A DNA stretch of 64,000 nucleotides from Penaeus vannamei (lineage: Eukaryota; Arthropoda; Malacostraca; Decapoda; Penaeidae), in assembly GCF_042767895.1 (NCBI RefSeq), contig NC_091578.1, positions 7,119,148 through 7,183,147 of the forward strand. The letters are read 5' to 3'. Shown here one piece after another: positions 1 through 17,073 of the stretch. A model generated the notes under the pieces. The model saw only the letters and a list, made by a program, of their open reading frames with translations. It had not been told where the DNA came from and did not search any database. The number at the start of each line of letters is the position of its first letter. Within the stretch, counting starts at the first letter, position 1. A program made the translations under genes and the position numbers.

Positions 1-292
1 AGCAGACATATCGTTGGAAAGTGCTTGCATCTAACAGTAATATTTCTTTGACCCATTTATTGACAAACTCATGAGTTCATTCAAGAGTGCTAATTTCAAT
101 TGCAGTCCACCTGTAGCCATTCACCTCAAATTAATAAAGGAACACTTATGAATATTGAAAATAATATCAAAGCTGTGTATGTCCACACACGCACACATAT
201 GTATGTATGTATGTACACAGACATAGAGAGAGACAGATTGATAGATATAGGTGTACATATACATACATACATACATGCATACATACACACAC

Positions 293-372
<80 letters not shown>

Positions 373-1458
373 GACAAAAATTTGTTACATGTTATCATGT
401 TTTTAATACCATGTAATGCGTATTAAAAATTGTGCAAAACGAAGTTGCTTCATTTTCACCATTTTTTAAATAAATAACGGTGAAATAAGGTGACCCAACT
501 GAGGAGAAGTGTTAGGATAGATTCCAGTATAAGCAGTAAATTCTTCTCAAAATATTTCGATTTTAAAAGTTACTAAATATTCATACAGATGCTATTCAAA
601 TGTTCTGTGTCGTTGTACCTATTCTGAAATAGATATTCGTTGAGTAACTAAAAAAGCAAACTATCGAACGCCTTCGTGAGAATCACATTCCTGTTGCCGC
701 TCCACCGCCACTCAGTTTCCAGTTTCGAAGCAAGGGTGTTGGGTCCACCGCCACTTGAACGACAGCACCATCGTTGGCGGTAGGGTTTTTAAGTACGGCC
801 CTAAGTGAACTTCAGTAACTTAATACGAGATCACAATATTCAGTTACCTGGTATATTATGAGACTTTGTGGAAAAAGAAACAGTTTCCATATATTATTAT
901 TTTGAATAAAGGAGAGCCCGCACAGTCCATAAATGGACTTGTATGGACTCTTTTAAATGTGTAGGAAGGAACGCAATGACAAATTACAACTATATTTATT
1001 CTGGGATTCTGGTAACAGTTTAGTTTTTTATACTTACCAAAAAGAATCTGAAAAAAGTCAAGAGTTCACTTAAGAACATTACCCTAAACATTTATGTTAA
1101 ATGCAGATTGGTCAGCTGCCGTTCCACAGGAAGCAAATCAATATTTTAACTAATATATGGTAATGACATTTACACTTGAAAAATATCCTTCGGTGTTTCT
1201 CAATTGCTGCAAATCTGGTAATACCTGATGATACAAACTAGGCAGAGAAATATCGCCTAATTGTCCATACAAATTACACTACTTTCTTCAAATGTGCCTT
1301 TACATAATGCTACATGAGGAAAAATTTAAGTTCCAAGTTAGTGATGTTCAAAATAGTCATGTTTTCTATTCGCAACCTTATCGAAACAGTAATAGTACAA
1401 TATATTATGCATTGTGGATATTTTATGATATAGTATCTCTGAGTGCTACTGCCGTTCC
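1..1458. other. AT-rich sequence without recognisable gene
   Basis: Apart from the microsatellite at 178-369 I see no exon, RNA or mobile-element signature here. A more GC-rich patch at about 660-800, containing two CCACCGCCACT segments, stands out but has no clear reading frame. Confidence 0.5.
178..369. repeat. CA / TATG / TA compound microsatellite
   Basis: A CA-rich start, then TATG/CATA tetranucleotides, then an almost pure (TA)n run from about 297 to 369 (roughly 36 dinucleotides). The open frames across it encode only Ile-Tyr repeats and are artefacts. Confidence 0.95.
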
Positions 1459-1464
1459 TTTATT
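1459..1464 (-). terminator. Candidate poly(A) signal for Tmc
   Basis: AATAAA on the minus strand, about 550 nt downstream of the Tmc stop, is the nearest canonical hexamer I find. If used, the 3' UTR would include the (CAGA/CACA)-type microsatellite at 1500-1860. Hexamer match only. Confidence 0.3.
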
Positions 1465-1499
1465 GTAGAGGCAGGTAGGTAAGTAAAGAGATAGAAAGA

Positions 1500-1860
1500 G
1501 AATATATGTGTTTATCTATCTCTGTGTGTCTGTCAGTCTACCCACTTGTATGTTTGCATTCGTTTGTCTATATTTCTGTGTCTGTGTACCCCTCTATGCG
1601 TCTGTGTACCTACCTGTCTCTGCATTTGTACGTCTGTGTATGTGTCTGTCTACCTCTGTTTGTTTGTGTCTATTTCTTTGTACCCCTATTTGTGTCTGTG
1701 TACCTCTGTGTACCACTTTGTGTGTTTGTCTATATACCCCTCGTTGTGTTTGCGTGCCCCTCTCTATATGTCTAAGTACCACTCTGTGTGTCTATATACT
1801 TCTCAGTATGTCTCTGTTCCTTTTCTGTATGTATGTAGCTGTGTCTGAGTACCACTCTAT
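1500..1860. repeat. Degenerate TCTG/TGTCTG microsatellite
   Basis: About 360 bp of imperfect TCTGTG, TGTCTA and ACCTCTG units with strong pyrimidine plus G bias on the plus strand. It lies just beyond the Tmc stop codon and may be part of its 3' UTR. Several overlapping open frames here have Val/Cys/Leu/Tyr repeats and no domain. Confidence 0.9.
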
Positions 1861-2016
1861 AACTTTATCTCTGTCAGTATTTTTTTATGTGAGCGTGTAC
1901 ATGTATATGTGGAGGTGTATTGTATATTCGCGCGTATAATGCAAGAGATTGATGAGTGTCTGTGCATGATAAAAAATAAGTGCTTTTTTTACAACGACCA
2001 TGATATAACTATCAAA

Positions 2017-6291
<4,275 letters not shown>

Positions 6292-6605
6292 CTGTGAGTA
6301 AGAAGGGTCTTGGAATAACTTATGTGGTCAGGAATATTGAATCCTTGATTTATATTTACGTCCAGAGTGTCCATTTAAAGAGGGAAAGAACCGAATACGA
6401 TCTTAAATGATTATTAACAATATCAGCAATCCGATAGGATATTACGGGCCTAAAACAGTTGTTCCGAATTTCCGAATTGCCCGCATTGTTTCCTATATAT
6501 ATTCATTGTAGAATCTACAATAACAGTATCAATTCCTAACTGTACCTTATACCTCAGTAACAATAACATCAAATTACGTTTTCTCCTGATTATTCACCCT
6601 GTATA
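6292..6605. other. Tmc intron start (upstream side), no exon seen
   Basis: AT-rich sequence upstream of exon a. I looked for a further TMC helix-coding exon on the minus strand and found none before the gap. Confidence 0.55.
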
Positions 6606-7105
6606 NNNNNNNNNNNNNNNNNNNNNNNNNNNNNNNNNNNNNNNNNNNNNNNNNNNNNNNNNNNNNNNNNNNNNNNNNNNNNNNNNNNNNNNNNNNNNNN
6701 NNNNNNNNNNNNNNNNNNNNNNNNNNNNNNNNNNNNNNNNNNNNNNNNNNNNNNNNNNNNNNNNNNNNNNNNNNNNNNNNNNNNNNNNNNNNNNNNNNNN
6801 NNNNNNNNNNNNNNNNNNNNNNNNNNNNNNNNNNNNNNNNNNNNNNNNNNNNNNNNNNNNNNNNNNNNNNNNNNNNNNNNNNNNNNNNNNNNNNNNNNNN
6901 NNNNNNNNNNNNNNNNNNNNNNNNNNNNNNNNNNNNNNNNNNNNNNNNNNNNNNNNNNNNNNNNNNNNNNNNNNNNNNNNNNNNNNNNNNNNNNNNNNNN
7001 NNNNNNNNNNNNNNNNNNNNNNNNNNNNNNNNNNNNNNNNNNNNNNNNNNNNNNNNNNNNNNNNNNNNNNNNNNNNNNNNNNNNNNNNNNNNNNNNNNNN
7101 NNNNN
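6606..7105. other. Assembly gap of 500 N
   Basis: Exactly 500 undetermined bases, a typical placeholder length. It separates the Tmc gene from the macrosatellite array, so adjacency of the two is not proven by contiguous sequence. Confidence 0.99.
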
Positions 7106-7282
7106 ACCACTATCATCGTTATGATCATTATCATTATCATAATTATCATCATTATTATTATTACTATTATCATTAATAAGATTATTCTTATCATTACTGT
7201 TCGGACCATTATCACTGTTATTATCAATATTGATTTTGCTGTTATTATTGCTTTCTCATCATCATCATCCTTATCATCACTC

Positions 7283-7322
<40 letters not shown>

Positions 7323-7513
7323 CATTGTCATCATCATCATTTTCATCAATATTTTTTCAACATTGTTGTTGCTGTTGTTATAATCGTTACCATTATCATA
7401 ATTACCCTTATTATTATCAGTTCCATTCTTATTATCATTGTCATCCTAATTCTTTGTATCATTATCTTTATTACCAACCACCATAATTACACTCAGCCAT
7501 ATATATTTGAATA
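7106..7513 (+). repeat. Triplet tract, partial monomer before head 1
   Basis: The right end of a monomer whose left side is lost in the gap. It contains a (ATT)n run at about 7283-7322 and ends in the usual pre-head segment ATAATTACACTCAGCC. Confidence 0.85.
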
Positions 7514-7860
7514 GGAGTAGAAACTAAGGATATTAAGCATGTGAATTACCATTTCAGTATGTATATGCTGTGTTATTTTGACATTTGGCATCACTGAACA
7601 AGGCCTGCCTGCCTTGGAGAGCGTTTTATTAAGCGGGGAAAGGTACAGTTCTTGGCCTATCGGAAGGAATTCTTGCCCAAACGGTCCCCTGCTTAAAACT
7701 CTAAGTATTTTAAGCATGACAATTACTCTTTCTTTCGGGTGGCGATAGCTCGGTGGGTAGCGCGCGAGACTTGGGTTCTGGGAACAGGGGTTCGAGACGC
7801 GGTCAAGGGAGGGTTGCCAACGCTTTTGTTTTCAAAAGCGTTGGCGGTGTCGCTTTCGTT
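7514..7860 (+). mobile_element. Head 1: tRNA-derived SINE-like module
   Basis: tRNA-like part at 7742-7802 with A box TAGCTCGGTGGG and B box GGTTCGAGAC. This copy lacks the upstream duplicate of the A-box region that most heads have. The 3' part reads TTCAAAAGCG instead of TTCATCAGC. Followed by a type L tract. Confidence 0.72.
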
Positions 7861-8026
7861 GTTATTAGCATTTTGCAGTGACTATTCTTATTACCATTGT
7901 TATTAGCAATATCGTTCGTACTATAATTGTTATTATCATCATTATTATTATAATCATTATTGTTATTGTTACTTTTATCAAAATTATCATTATTGTTAAT
8001 ATTTTTTATTATCATCATTATTATTA

Positions 8027-8339
8027 CTATGCGTTTTCTTTCTACAGTCAGTTTACTCAACCAATGATGCCGAGAGCAGTCACTGTTCCCTGGGCATCAT
8101 GGGACGATGTTTCAGGTGATTGACAGCTCTTTGCGTCGTCTGTGGGCAGTGCCAAGGAGGGCCATCTTCTGGGCCTCACAGATGGTGATGTTGCCAGGAA
8201 TCTTATTGGTGTATTTATCCAGTCTTTTTTCACTAATCCTGGTGCCCCAATTATAACGGTTATCACTTCAGTTTCATGTCCCATATCTTTTGAAATCTCG
8301 GTTTCCAGATCTTTGTACTTAGATAGTTTTTTATTTTCA
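8027..8339 (-). mobile_element. LINE-like retrotransposon 3' end, copy 1 (long form)
   Basis: On the minus strand it reads as the C-terminal tail of a non-LTR retrotransposon polyprotein with frameshifts: LSKYKDLETEIS, then VITVIIGAPGLVKK, then in another frame KIPGNIT and MALLGTAH, ending ELSIT and a stop at 8114-8112. About 85 bp of 3' UTR follow. The pattern 'KYKDLE...VVIGALG...KIPG...LLGTAH' is a recalled LINE C-terminus, not searched. Upstream coding sequence is replaced directly by the (ATT)n tract, so it is a short 5'-truncated relic. Confidence 0.65.
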
Positions 8340-8518
8340 TTATTATTATTATTATTATTATCATTATTATTATTATTATTATTATCATTATTATTATTAT
8401 TATTATTATCATTGTTATTATTATTGTTTTTATTATTATTATTACTACTACTACTTTTATTATTATTATTATCTTTATTATTGTTATTATTATTTTTATT
8501 TTTATTTATTATTATTAC

Positions 8519-8533
<15 letters not shown>

Positions 8534-8560
<27 letters not shown>

Positions 8561-8627
8561 CATTATCATTATCATTATCATTATCATTATCATTATCATT
8601 ATCATTATCATTATCATTATCATTATC

Positions 8628-8655
<28 letters not shown>
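8534..8655 (+). repeat. (ATTATC)n run, about 20 units
   Basis: An almost perfect hexanucleotide run, flanked on both sides by (ATT)n. Confidence 0.95.
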
Positions 8656-8695
<40 letters not shown>

Positions 8696-8716
8696 TACTA
8701 CTTTTATTATTGTTAC

Positions 8717-8785
<69 letters not shown>

Positions 8786-9859
8786 CATTATTATTATTAT
8801 TACTATTACTGTTATTATTGTTATTATCATTATTATTACTGTTATTGATTTTGTTATTAATGCCGATTTTAATACTATTGTTATTATCACTATAATCGTT
8901 ATTATAATAATTATCCTTAACAATATCCTAAAAATATTATCATTCTCAAAATTAAATTCATTACTATTATCATCAATCTTATTTCTTTCATTATCTTAAT
9001 GATTATTGTTATTATCAACATCATGTTGTCATCTCTCTTATTATTATTATTATCATTTTTAATATATGATTTTTGTCATTATTACTGCAATTATTATAGA
9101 TGATGATAATTATTATATCTATTATCATCATAGTCATTATTATTATCATTATTGTTATTGATATTATTATTATCATTATTGTTATTATTATCACTATTAC
9201 CATCATAAATAATCTTATTATTATCATTGTTATTATCATTATTTGTATTATCCTTGATATCATTATTGTTATTGTATTGTTATCATTGTTATTGTCATTA
9301 TTGTTTTCTATTTTTACCATTTTCATTACCATTATTGATACCATTATCATCATTATCACTATCCTTATCATTGTTTTCTTGATAACTGTCATTGTTAATG
9401 TTACTATTATTATTGATATTATGTTATTATAAATACCATCATTATCATTAATTTTGCTATCACTATCATTATTGTTATCATTATAATCATCATTATCATT
9501 TTTACTGTTATCGTTGTCATCATTATCATTATTTATATAATGATTATTGCTATGAATATTTTTATTATTAGTTAGGATCACTATCATTATTGTTTGTTGT
9601 TATTATTACTTTATTGTTATCATCATTATCACTCATCATTGTCATCATTATCATTGCTATCATTATCATTTTCATTATCGTCATTGTTATCATTATTTTA
9701 TCATTACTGTCATCATTATTATTATCATTATCATTACCGTCGCTGTTGTTGCTATTATGATCATTACTGTTATCATTATCAACCTTATTATCATTATCAT
9801 CATTATCATTATCTTTATCACCAACATCATCATAATTGCACAGCCATATATTCGAATAA

Positions 9860-10230
9860 GAGTAGAAACTAAGGATTTTAAGCATGTGAATTACCAATTC
9901 TTTTGAGCTGCGATAGCTCTGTCGGCTATGTACATATTTTGTGTTATTTTGACATTTGGCATCACTGAACAAGTCTTGTCTGCCTTGGAAAGCGTTTTAT
10001 TAAGCAGGGAATGGGACAGTTCTTGGCCAATCGGAAGGAATTCTTGCCCAAACGCTACCCTGCTTAAGACTTAAGTATTTCAAGCATGACAATTGCTCTT
10101 TCTTTCGGGTGGCGATAGCTCGGTGGGTAGCGCGCGAGACTTGGGTTCTGGGGACAGGGGTTCGAGACGCGATCAAGGGAGGTTTGCCAATGTTTTTGTT
10201 TTCATTAGCATTGGCGGTATCGCTTTCGAT
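9860..10230 (+). mobile_element. Head 2: tRNA-derived SINE-like module
   Basis: tRNA-like part at 10112-10172 with intact A and B boxes. The upstream A-box duplicate is GATAGCTCTGTCGG. After the B box it reads CGATCAAGGG instead of CGGTCAAGGG. Followed by type L. Confidence 0.72.
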
Positions 10231-10399
10231 ATTATCATTATAAATATTAGATTTTATTTGGTGACTATTCTTACTGCCATTGTTATTAGCAGTATCGTTT
10301 TTATCATTGTTATTATTATCATTATTATAATAATTATTATTGTTACTATTATTGTTATTATTACTGTTATTATTATTATCTTTATTATCATTATCATTA

Positions 10400-10711
10400 C
10401 TATGCTGCGTTTTCTTTCTACAGTCAGTTTACTCAACCAATGATGCCGAGAGCAGTCACTGTTCCCTGGGCATCATGGGACGATGTTTCAGGTGATTGAC
10501 AGCTCTTTGCGTCGTCTGTGGGCAGTGCCAAGGAGGGCCATCTTCTGGGCCTCACAGACGGTGATGTTGCCAGGAATCTTATTGGTGTATTTATCCAGTC
10601 TTTTTCACTAATCCTGGTGCCCCAATTATAACGGTTATCACTTCAGTTTCATGTCCCACATCTTTTGAAATCTCGGTTTCCAGATCTTTGTACTTAGATA
10701 GTTTTTTATTT

Positions 10712-10713
<2 letters not shown>
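10400..10713 (-). mobile_element. LINE-like retrotransposon 3' end, copy 2 (long form)
   Basis: Same content as the copy at 8027, including the 36-bp 3' UTR segment (CAGTTTACTCAACCAATG...) that the three later copies lack. The frame is broken by a stop after VKKTG and by two frame changes, so it is not functional. Confidence 0.65.
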
Positions 10714-10800
<87 letters not shown>

Positions 10801-10825
10801 ATAATAATAATAATTATTATTATTA

Positions 10826-10919
<94 letters not shown>

Positions 10920-11949
10920 CATTATTATTACCATTATTATTATTACCATTATCATTATCATTATTACTACTTTTATTATTGTTATTGTTATTTTTATTGT
11001 TATCATTATTATCATTATCATTATTATTATTATTACTGTTACTGTTATTATTGTTATTATCATTATTATTACTGTTATTATTTTCATTATTATTGCCGAT
11101 TTTAATAGTATTGTTATTATCACTATAATCGTTATTATAATCATTATCATTAACAGTATCCTAAAAATATTATCATTATCAAAATTAAAGTCATTACGAT
11201 TATCATCAACGTCATTTTTATCATTATCTTCATTATTATTGTTATTATCATTATATTGTCATCTCTCTTAATATTATTATCATTTTTAATATCGTATGAT
11301 TGTTATTATTACTGCTATTATTATAGATGATGATAATTATTATATCTATTATCATCATTGTCATTGTTATTATCATTATTGTTATTAATATTATTATTAT
11401 CACTATTTTCATTATTAATAATATTATTATAATTGTTATTATCATTATTTTTATTATCCTTGATATCATTATTGTTATTGTATTGTTATCATTGTTATTG
11501 TTATTATTCTTTTCTATTTTTACCATTTTATTTACCATTATTAATACTAATATCTTTATCACTATACTTATCATTATCTTCTTGATACCTGTCATTGTTA
11601 ATGTTACTATTATTATTGATATTATGTTATTATAAATACCATCATTATCATTATCATTAATTTTGCTATCTCTATCATCATTATTGTTATCATTATAGTC
11701 ATCATTACCATTTTTACTATTATCATTGTCATCATTATCATTATTTATGTAATGATTATTGCAATGAATATTTTTATTATTACTGTTAGTTAGGATCACT
11801 ATCATTATTGTTAACACTATTATTTTTGTTGTTATTATTACTTTATTGTCATCATCATTATCACTCATCATTATCATTATTGTCAATGCTATCATTATAC
11901 TTTTCATTATCATCATTGTTATCATCATTATTTTCATTATCATTATTAT

Positions 11950-13018
11950 CATTATTATTATCATCATTATTATTATCATCATTATTATTATCATCATTAT
12001 TATTATCATCATTATTATTATCATCATTATTATTATCATCATTATTAGTATCATCATTATCATTATCATCATTATTATTATCATCATTATTATTATCATC
12101 ATTATTATTATCATCATTATTATTATCATCATTATTATTATCATCATTATTATTATCATCATTATTATTATCATCATTATTATTATCATCATTATTATTA
12201 TCATTATTATTATCATCATTATATTATTATCATCATTATTATTATCATCATTATTATCATCATTATTATTATCATCATTATTATTATCATCATTATTATT
12301 ATCATCATTATTATTATCATCATTATTATTATCATCATTATTATTATCATCATTATTGTCATCATCATTATTGTCATCATTATTATTATCATCATTATTA
12401 TTATCATCATTATTATTATCATCATTATTATTATCATCATTATTATTATCATCATTATTATTATCATCATTATTATTATCATCATTATTATTATCATCAT
12501 TATTATTATCATCATTATTATTATCATCATTATTATTATCATCATTATTATTATCATCATTATTATTATCATCATTATTATTATCATCATTATTATTATC
12601 ATCATTATTATTATCATCATTATTATTATCATCATTATTATTATCATCATTATTATTATCATCATTATTATTATCATCATTATTATTATCATCATTATTA
12701 TTATCATCATTATTATTATCATTATTATTATCATCATTATTATTATCATCATTATTATTATCATCATTATTATTATCATCATTATTATTATCATCATTAT
12801 TATTATCATCATTATTATTATCATCATTATTATTATCATCATTATTATTATCATCATTATTATTATCATCATTATTATTATCATCATTATTATTATCATC
12901 ATTATTATTATCATCATTATTATTATCATCATTATTATTATCATCATTATTATTATCATCATTATTATTATCATCATTATTATTATCATCATTATTATTA
13001 TCATCATTATTATTATCA
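11950..13018 (+). repeat. 15-bp minisatellite, about 70 units
   Basis: The unit is ATTATTATTATCATC, nearly perfect over about 1.07 kb, with occasional ATTGTC, ATTAGT or shortened units (for example near 12040, 12205-12225 and 12355). It creates open frames on both strands of up to 773 codons (Asn/Asp repeats on minus), which are artefacts. Confidence 0.97.
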
Positions 13019-13147
13019 TTATCATTATTGTCATCATTATCGTCGCTGTTGTTGCTATTATGATCATTACTGATATCATTATCAACCTTATTATCATTAT
13101 CTTTACCACCAACATCATCATAATTACATAGCCACATATTCGAATAG

Positions 13148-13487
13148 GAGCAGAAACTAAGGATTTTAAGCATGTGAATTACCAATTCAATTTGAGCTGT
13201 GATAGCTCGGTCGGCCCGAGTACGTATATTTTGTGTTATTTTGACATCACTGAACAAGTCTTGTCTGCCTCTGAAAGAATTGTACTGAGCAAGGAATTCT
13301 TGCCCAAACGCTACCCTGCTTAAGACTCTTAAGTATTTTAAGCATGGCAATTGCTCTTTCTTTCGGGTGGCGATAGCTCGGTGGGTAGCGCGCGAGACTT
13401 GGGTTCTGGGGACAGGGGTTCGAGACGCGGTCAAGGGAGGGTTGCCAACGCTTTTGTTTTCATCAGCATTGGCAGTGTCGCTTTCGT
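13148..13487 (+). mobile_element. Head 3: tRNA-derived SINE-like module, internally deleted
   Basis: tRNA-like part at 13370-13430 is intact. The middle is shortened: TTTGG before CATCACTG and the ACAGTTCTTGGCCTATCGG segment are missing. Followed by type B. Confidence 0.72.
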
Positions 13488-14480
13488 TCCTATAATCATT
13501 CTTTATGAAGATAATTATTGGTTCTTGTCTACAGTTAATATCATTACCGTGTTTTTTGTCAGTATTGTTCATACTGTATTATCGCCGTTATTATTATTAT
13601 TGTAATCATTATTGCCATTGTTACTGTTAGAAGTATAATTATTATTGTTGTTATTATTATTATCATTACCATTATTATTACTATTATTTTCATCAATATT
13701 CCCGATTTTATTACTATTGTTATTATTGTTATTATAGTCATTATTATTATCAATATCATGAATATTATGATCAAAATTATTATTACTACTATTATCATTA
13801 ATATTATTTCTATCATTATTATCATTATTATTATCTCTATTACCATCATTTATAACATCATTGCCAATATCGTTTGATTATTGTTATTATTACTGCTATT
13901 ATTATGAGGATGTTGATTAATAGTATGTATTATCATAATTGTCATTATTATCATTATTGTTACCATTATTTTTTTCTGTTTTCATCATTTTTATCACCGC
14001 TTTCATTATTGATATCATTATCATTATCCTTATTATTATTTTAATGATGATTATCGTTGTTAATGTTACGGTTATTGCTATTGCTATTATATCATCATTA
14101 TAACTGTTTTTATTATTATTGTTATTACTATTGTTGTTGTTATTATTATCATTACCATCATCATTATGATTGTTATTATCATTATCATTATAATCATTAT
14201 TATTATTACTATAATTAATAAGATTATTCTTATCATTACTATTAGGATCATTATTAGTTATTAACACTATCAATTTTGCTGTTATTATTGCTTTCTCATC
14301 ATCATCCTTATAAATCATTGTTATTGTTATTATCATTACCATCATTATTTTCATTATTATTATTGTCAACATTATTGTTCCTGTTGTTACTATAATCATT
14401 ACTATTATCATAATTATCATTGTCATTTTAATAATTTTATCGCCAACATCATCATAATTACACAGCAATATACTCGAATA
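13488..14480 (+). repeat. Type B triplet tract after head 3
   Basis: Starts with the type B mark (CCTATAATCATTCTTTATG, then GTTCTTGTCTACAG). Short tract without a minisatellite; ends with the CGCCAACATCATCATAATTAC segment. Confidence 0.82.
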
Positions 14481-14855
14481 GGAGCCGAAACTAAGGATTT
14501 TAAGCATGGGAATTACCAATTCATTTGAGCTGCGATAGCTCGGTCGGCCCGAGTACGTATATATTGTGTTATTTTGACGTTTGGCATCACTGAACAAGTC
14601 CTGCCTGCCTTGGAAAGCGTTTTATTAAGCAGGGAAAGGGACAGTTCTTGGTCTGTCAGAAGGAATTTTTGCCCAAACGCTACCCTGCTTAAGACTCTAA
14701 GTATTTTAAGCATGACAATTGCTGTTTCTTTCGGGTGGCGATAGCTCGGTGGGTAGCGCGCGAGACTTGGGTTCTGGGGACAGGGGTTCGAGACGCGGTC
14801 AAGGGAGGGTTGCCAACGCTTTTGTTTTCATCGGCATTAATGGTGTCGCTTTCGT
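14481..14855 (+). mobile_element. Head 4: tRNA-derived SINE-like module
   Basis: tRNA-like part at 14738-14798, A and B boxes intact, full-length head. Followed by a type C tract whose counterpart is after head 27. Confidence 0.74.
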
Positions 14856-17073
14856 TGTTATCATTTCTATTGAGATAAATATTGTTTTTTATCTGCAGTT
14901 ATTATTTTTATCACTATTGTTATTATCTTTTATTATCACTATTATTATTATTATAGTCTTTTTTATTATTATGGTAATTATTATTATTATTGTGGTAATT
15001 ATTATTATTATTGTGGTAATTATTATTATTATGGTAATTATTATTATTATTATGGTAATTTTTATTATTATTATGGAAATTTTTATTATTATTATGGTAA
15101 TTTTTATTATTATTATGGTAATTTTTATTATTATTATGGTAATTTTTATTATTATGGTAATTTTTATTATTATTATGGTAATTTTTATTATTATTATGGT
15201 AATTTTTATTATTATTATGGTAATTTTTATTATTATTATGGTAATTTTTATTATTATTATGGTAATTTTTATTATTATTATGGTAATTTTTATTATTATT
15301 ATGGTAATTTTTATTATTATTATGGTAATTTTTATTATTATTATGGTAATTTTTATTATTATTATGGTAATTTTTATTATTATTATGGTAATTTTTATTA
15401 TTATTATGGTAATTTTTATTATTATTATGGTAATTTTTATTATTATTATGGTAATTTTTATTATTATTATGGTAATTTTTATTATTATTATGGTAATTTT
15501 TATTATTATTATGGTAATTTTTATTATTATTATGGTAATTTTTATTATTATTATGGTAATTTTTATTATTATTATGGTAATTTTTATTATTATTATGGTA
15601 ATTTTTATTATTATTATGGTAATTTTTATTATTATTATGGTAATTTTTATTATTATTATGGTAATTTTTATTATTATTATGGTAATTTTTAATATTATTT
15701 TGGTAATTTTTATTATTATTATGGTAATTTTTATTATTGTTATGGTAATTTTTATTATTGTTATGGTAATTTTTTATTATTATTATGGTAATTTTTATTA
15801 TGGTAATTTTTATTATTATTATGGTAATTTATTATTATTATGGTAATTTATTATTATTATGGTAATTTATTATTATTATGGTAATTTATTATTATTATGG
15901 TAATTTATTATTATTATGGTAATTATTATTATTATTATGGTTATTATTATTATTGTTATTATTATTATTATTATTGTTACTGTTATTAAAATCATCATCT
16001 TTGTTATTGTTACTGTTATTATTGTTATTACTATTATTATTATTATCATTATTATTATTATTATTTTCATCATTATTGCTGATTTTCTCACTATTGTTTT
16101 TATCGTTAATTCCATTAATATAATCATTATCATTATCGATATCATCAGACATATTATCAATATCAAAATTATTATCATCAACATATTATCAATATCAGAA
16201 TTATTATCGACATAATTTCTTTTATTATTATCATCATCATTATTATCACTATCAAAATTATTATCGACATAATTTCTTTTATTATTATTATCATCATTAT
16301 TATCACTATCATTATCATTATCAACGTCATGCTGTCATCGGTATTATCATCTTTTTTATTTTTAATATGATTTTAATTTGATTATTGTCTTTATTACTGC
16401 TAATTGTTATGATGATACTTATTATAACTTATTATCAACATTGTCATCACCATCTCCATTATCGTTATCATCATTATTATTATCATTAATATAATCTTCA
16501 TTATCATTATCATTATTATTATCATCATTAAAATTATCATTGTGATTGCATTACGATTTTTTATCATTATTATTATCATTATTTTTTTTCTATTCCTATC
16601 ACTTTTATTACATTATGGATGCTATCATCATTGTCATTATCATTATCATGATTGCTGTCATTATTAATGATATTATGATTAATATTGTTAGTATTATTAT
16701 CATTATCATTAATTTTATTATTGTTACTATTTGTATTATCATTATCATTATTATCATCATTATTTGCATTACTATTACTATATTATTTTGTTACTTTTAC
16801 TTTATCCTCCTCATTATCATCATCACTCTCATCATTATCATCATCCTTATCACCATTGTTATTGATAATATCACCATTATCATTATTTTCGTTATCATTA
16901 TTGTCAGCACCAATATTATTATCATTTTATTATTGTTGGTGCTCTTATCATCATTACTATTATCATTATTAATTTTATTAGTATTATTATCATTCTTATT
17001 ATCACTGTCATTCCAATATTTATTATTATCTTTGTCATCAACATCATCATTACACAGCCATATATTGGAATAT
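14856..17073 (+). repeat. Type C triplet tract after head 4
   Basis: Type C mark (TATTGAGATAAATATTG, TTTTTATCTGCAG), then the ATGGTAA minisatellite (14970-15935), then a degenerate tract. A local duplication of AATTATTATCGACATAATTT lies at about 16199-16270. Confidence 0.85.
14970..15935 (+). repeat. 21-bp minisatellite (ATGGTAATTTTT plus ATT steps), about 40 units
   Basis: Units of 21 bp, with 18-bp versions at the right end, each with one ATGGTAATTT core. The regular frame gives Met-Val-Ile-Phe repeats on the plus strand. A shorter version of the same array (10 units) follows head 27. Confidence 0.96.

Larger units (their letters stand above)
7861..9859 (+). repeat. Type L triplet tract after head 1
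   Basis: Holds LINE tail 1 (8027-8339), then a (ATT)n-rich stretch, a (ATTATC)n run (8534-8655), more (ATT)n with two CTACTACTTTT-containing copies near 8446 and 8695, and the common distal landmarks (TGTTAATGTTACT near 9390). Confidence 0.85.
10231..13147 (+). repeat. Type L triplet tract after head 2 (longest, with 15-bp minisatellite)
   Basis: Holds LINE tail 2 (10400-10713), long (ATT)n with a short AAT inversion at about 10799-10815, then the common distal landmarks, and the ~1.07-kb 15-bp minisatellite (11950-13018). The latter makes this the longest monomer. Confidence 0.88.

Noticed and set aside
297..369. Telomeric or centromeric satellite
   Set aside because: Plain (TA)n dinucleotide run; no telomere (TTAGG)n repeat is seen anywhere in the window.
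1506..1939. Plus-strand open frames rich in Val, Cys, Leu and Tyr
   Set aside because: Overlapping frames of a TCTG/TGTC microsatellite.
6574..7227. Open frames running through N positions
   Set aside because: They exist only because undetermined bases contain no stop; same for 33417-34158.
7742..7802. Functional tRNA genes in the heads
   Set aside because: A and B boxes are present, but acceptor and T stems do not pair and the copies sit in a repeated SINE-like context; tRNA-derived rather than tRNA.
8027..8339. Host gene encoding a conserved 90-residue domain (repeated five times)
   Set aside because: Coherent reading needs frame changes, all copies share them, and the motif order matches the end of a LINE polyprotein; treated as retrotransposon relics.
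11251..13572. Long minus-strand open frame (773 codons) of Asn-Asp and Ile-Met repeats
   Set aside because: Translation of the 15-bp minisatellite and triplet tract; all frames on both strands are open for the same reason, and no domain or splice structure is present.
14719..15846. Plus-strand open frame starting with MLFLSGGDSSVGSARDLGSG and continuing in Ile-Val-Phe repeats
   Set aside because: The start is the tRNA-like head read as protein, repeated before many tracts (SSVGSARDLGSGDRGSRRGQGR); the rest is the 21-bp minisatellite.
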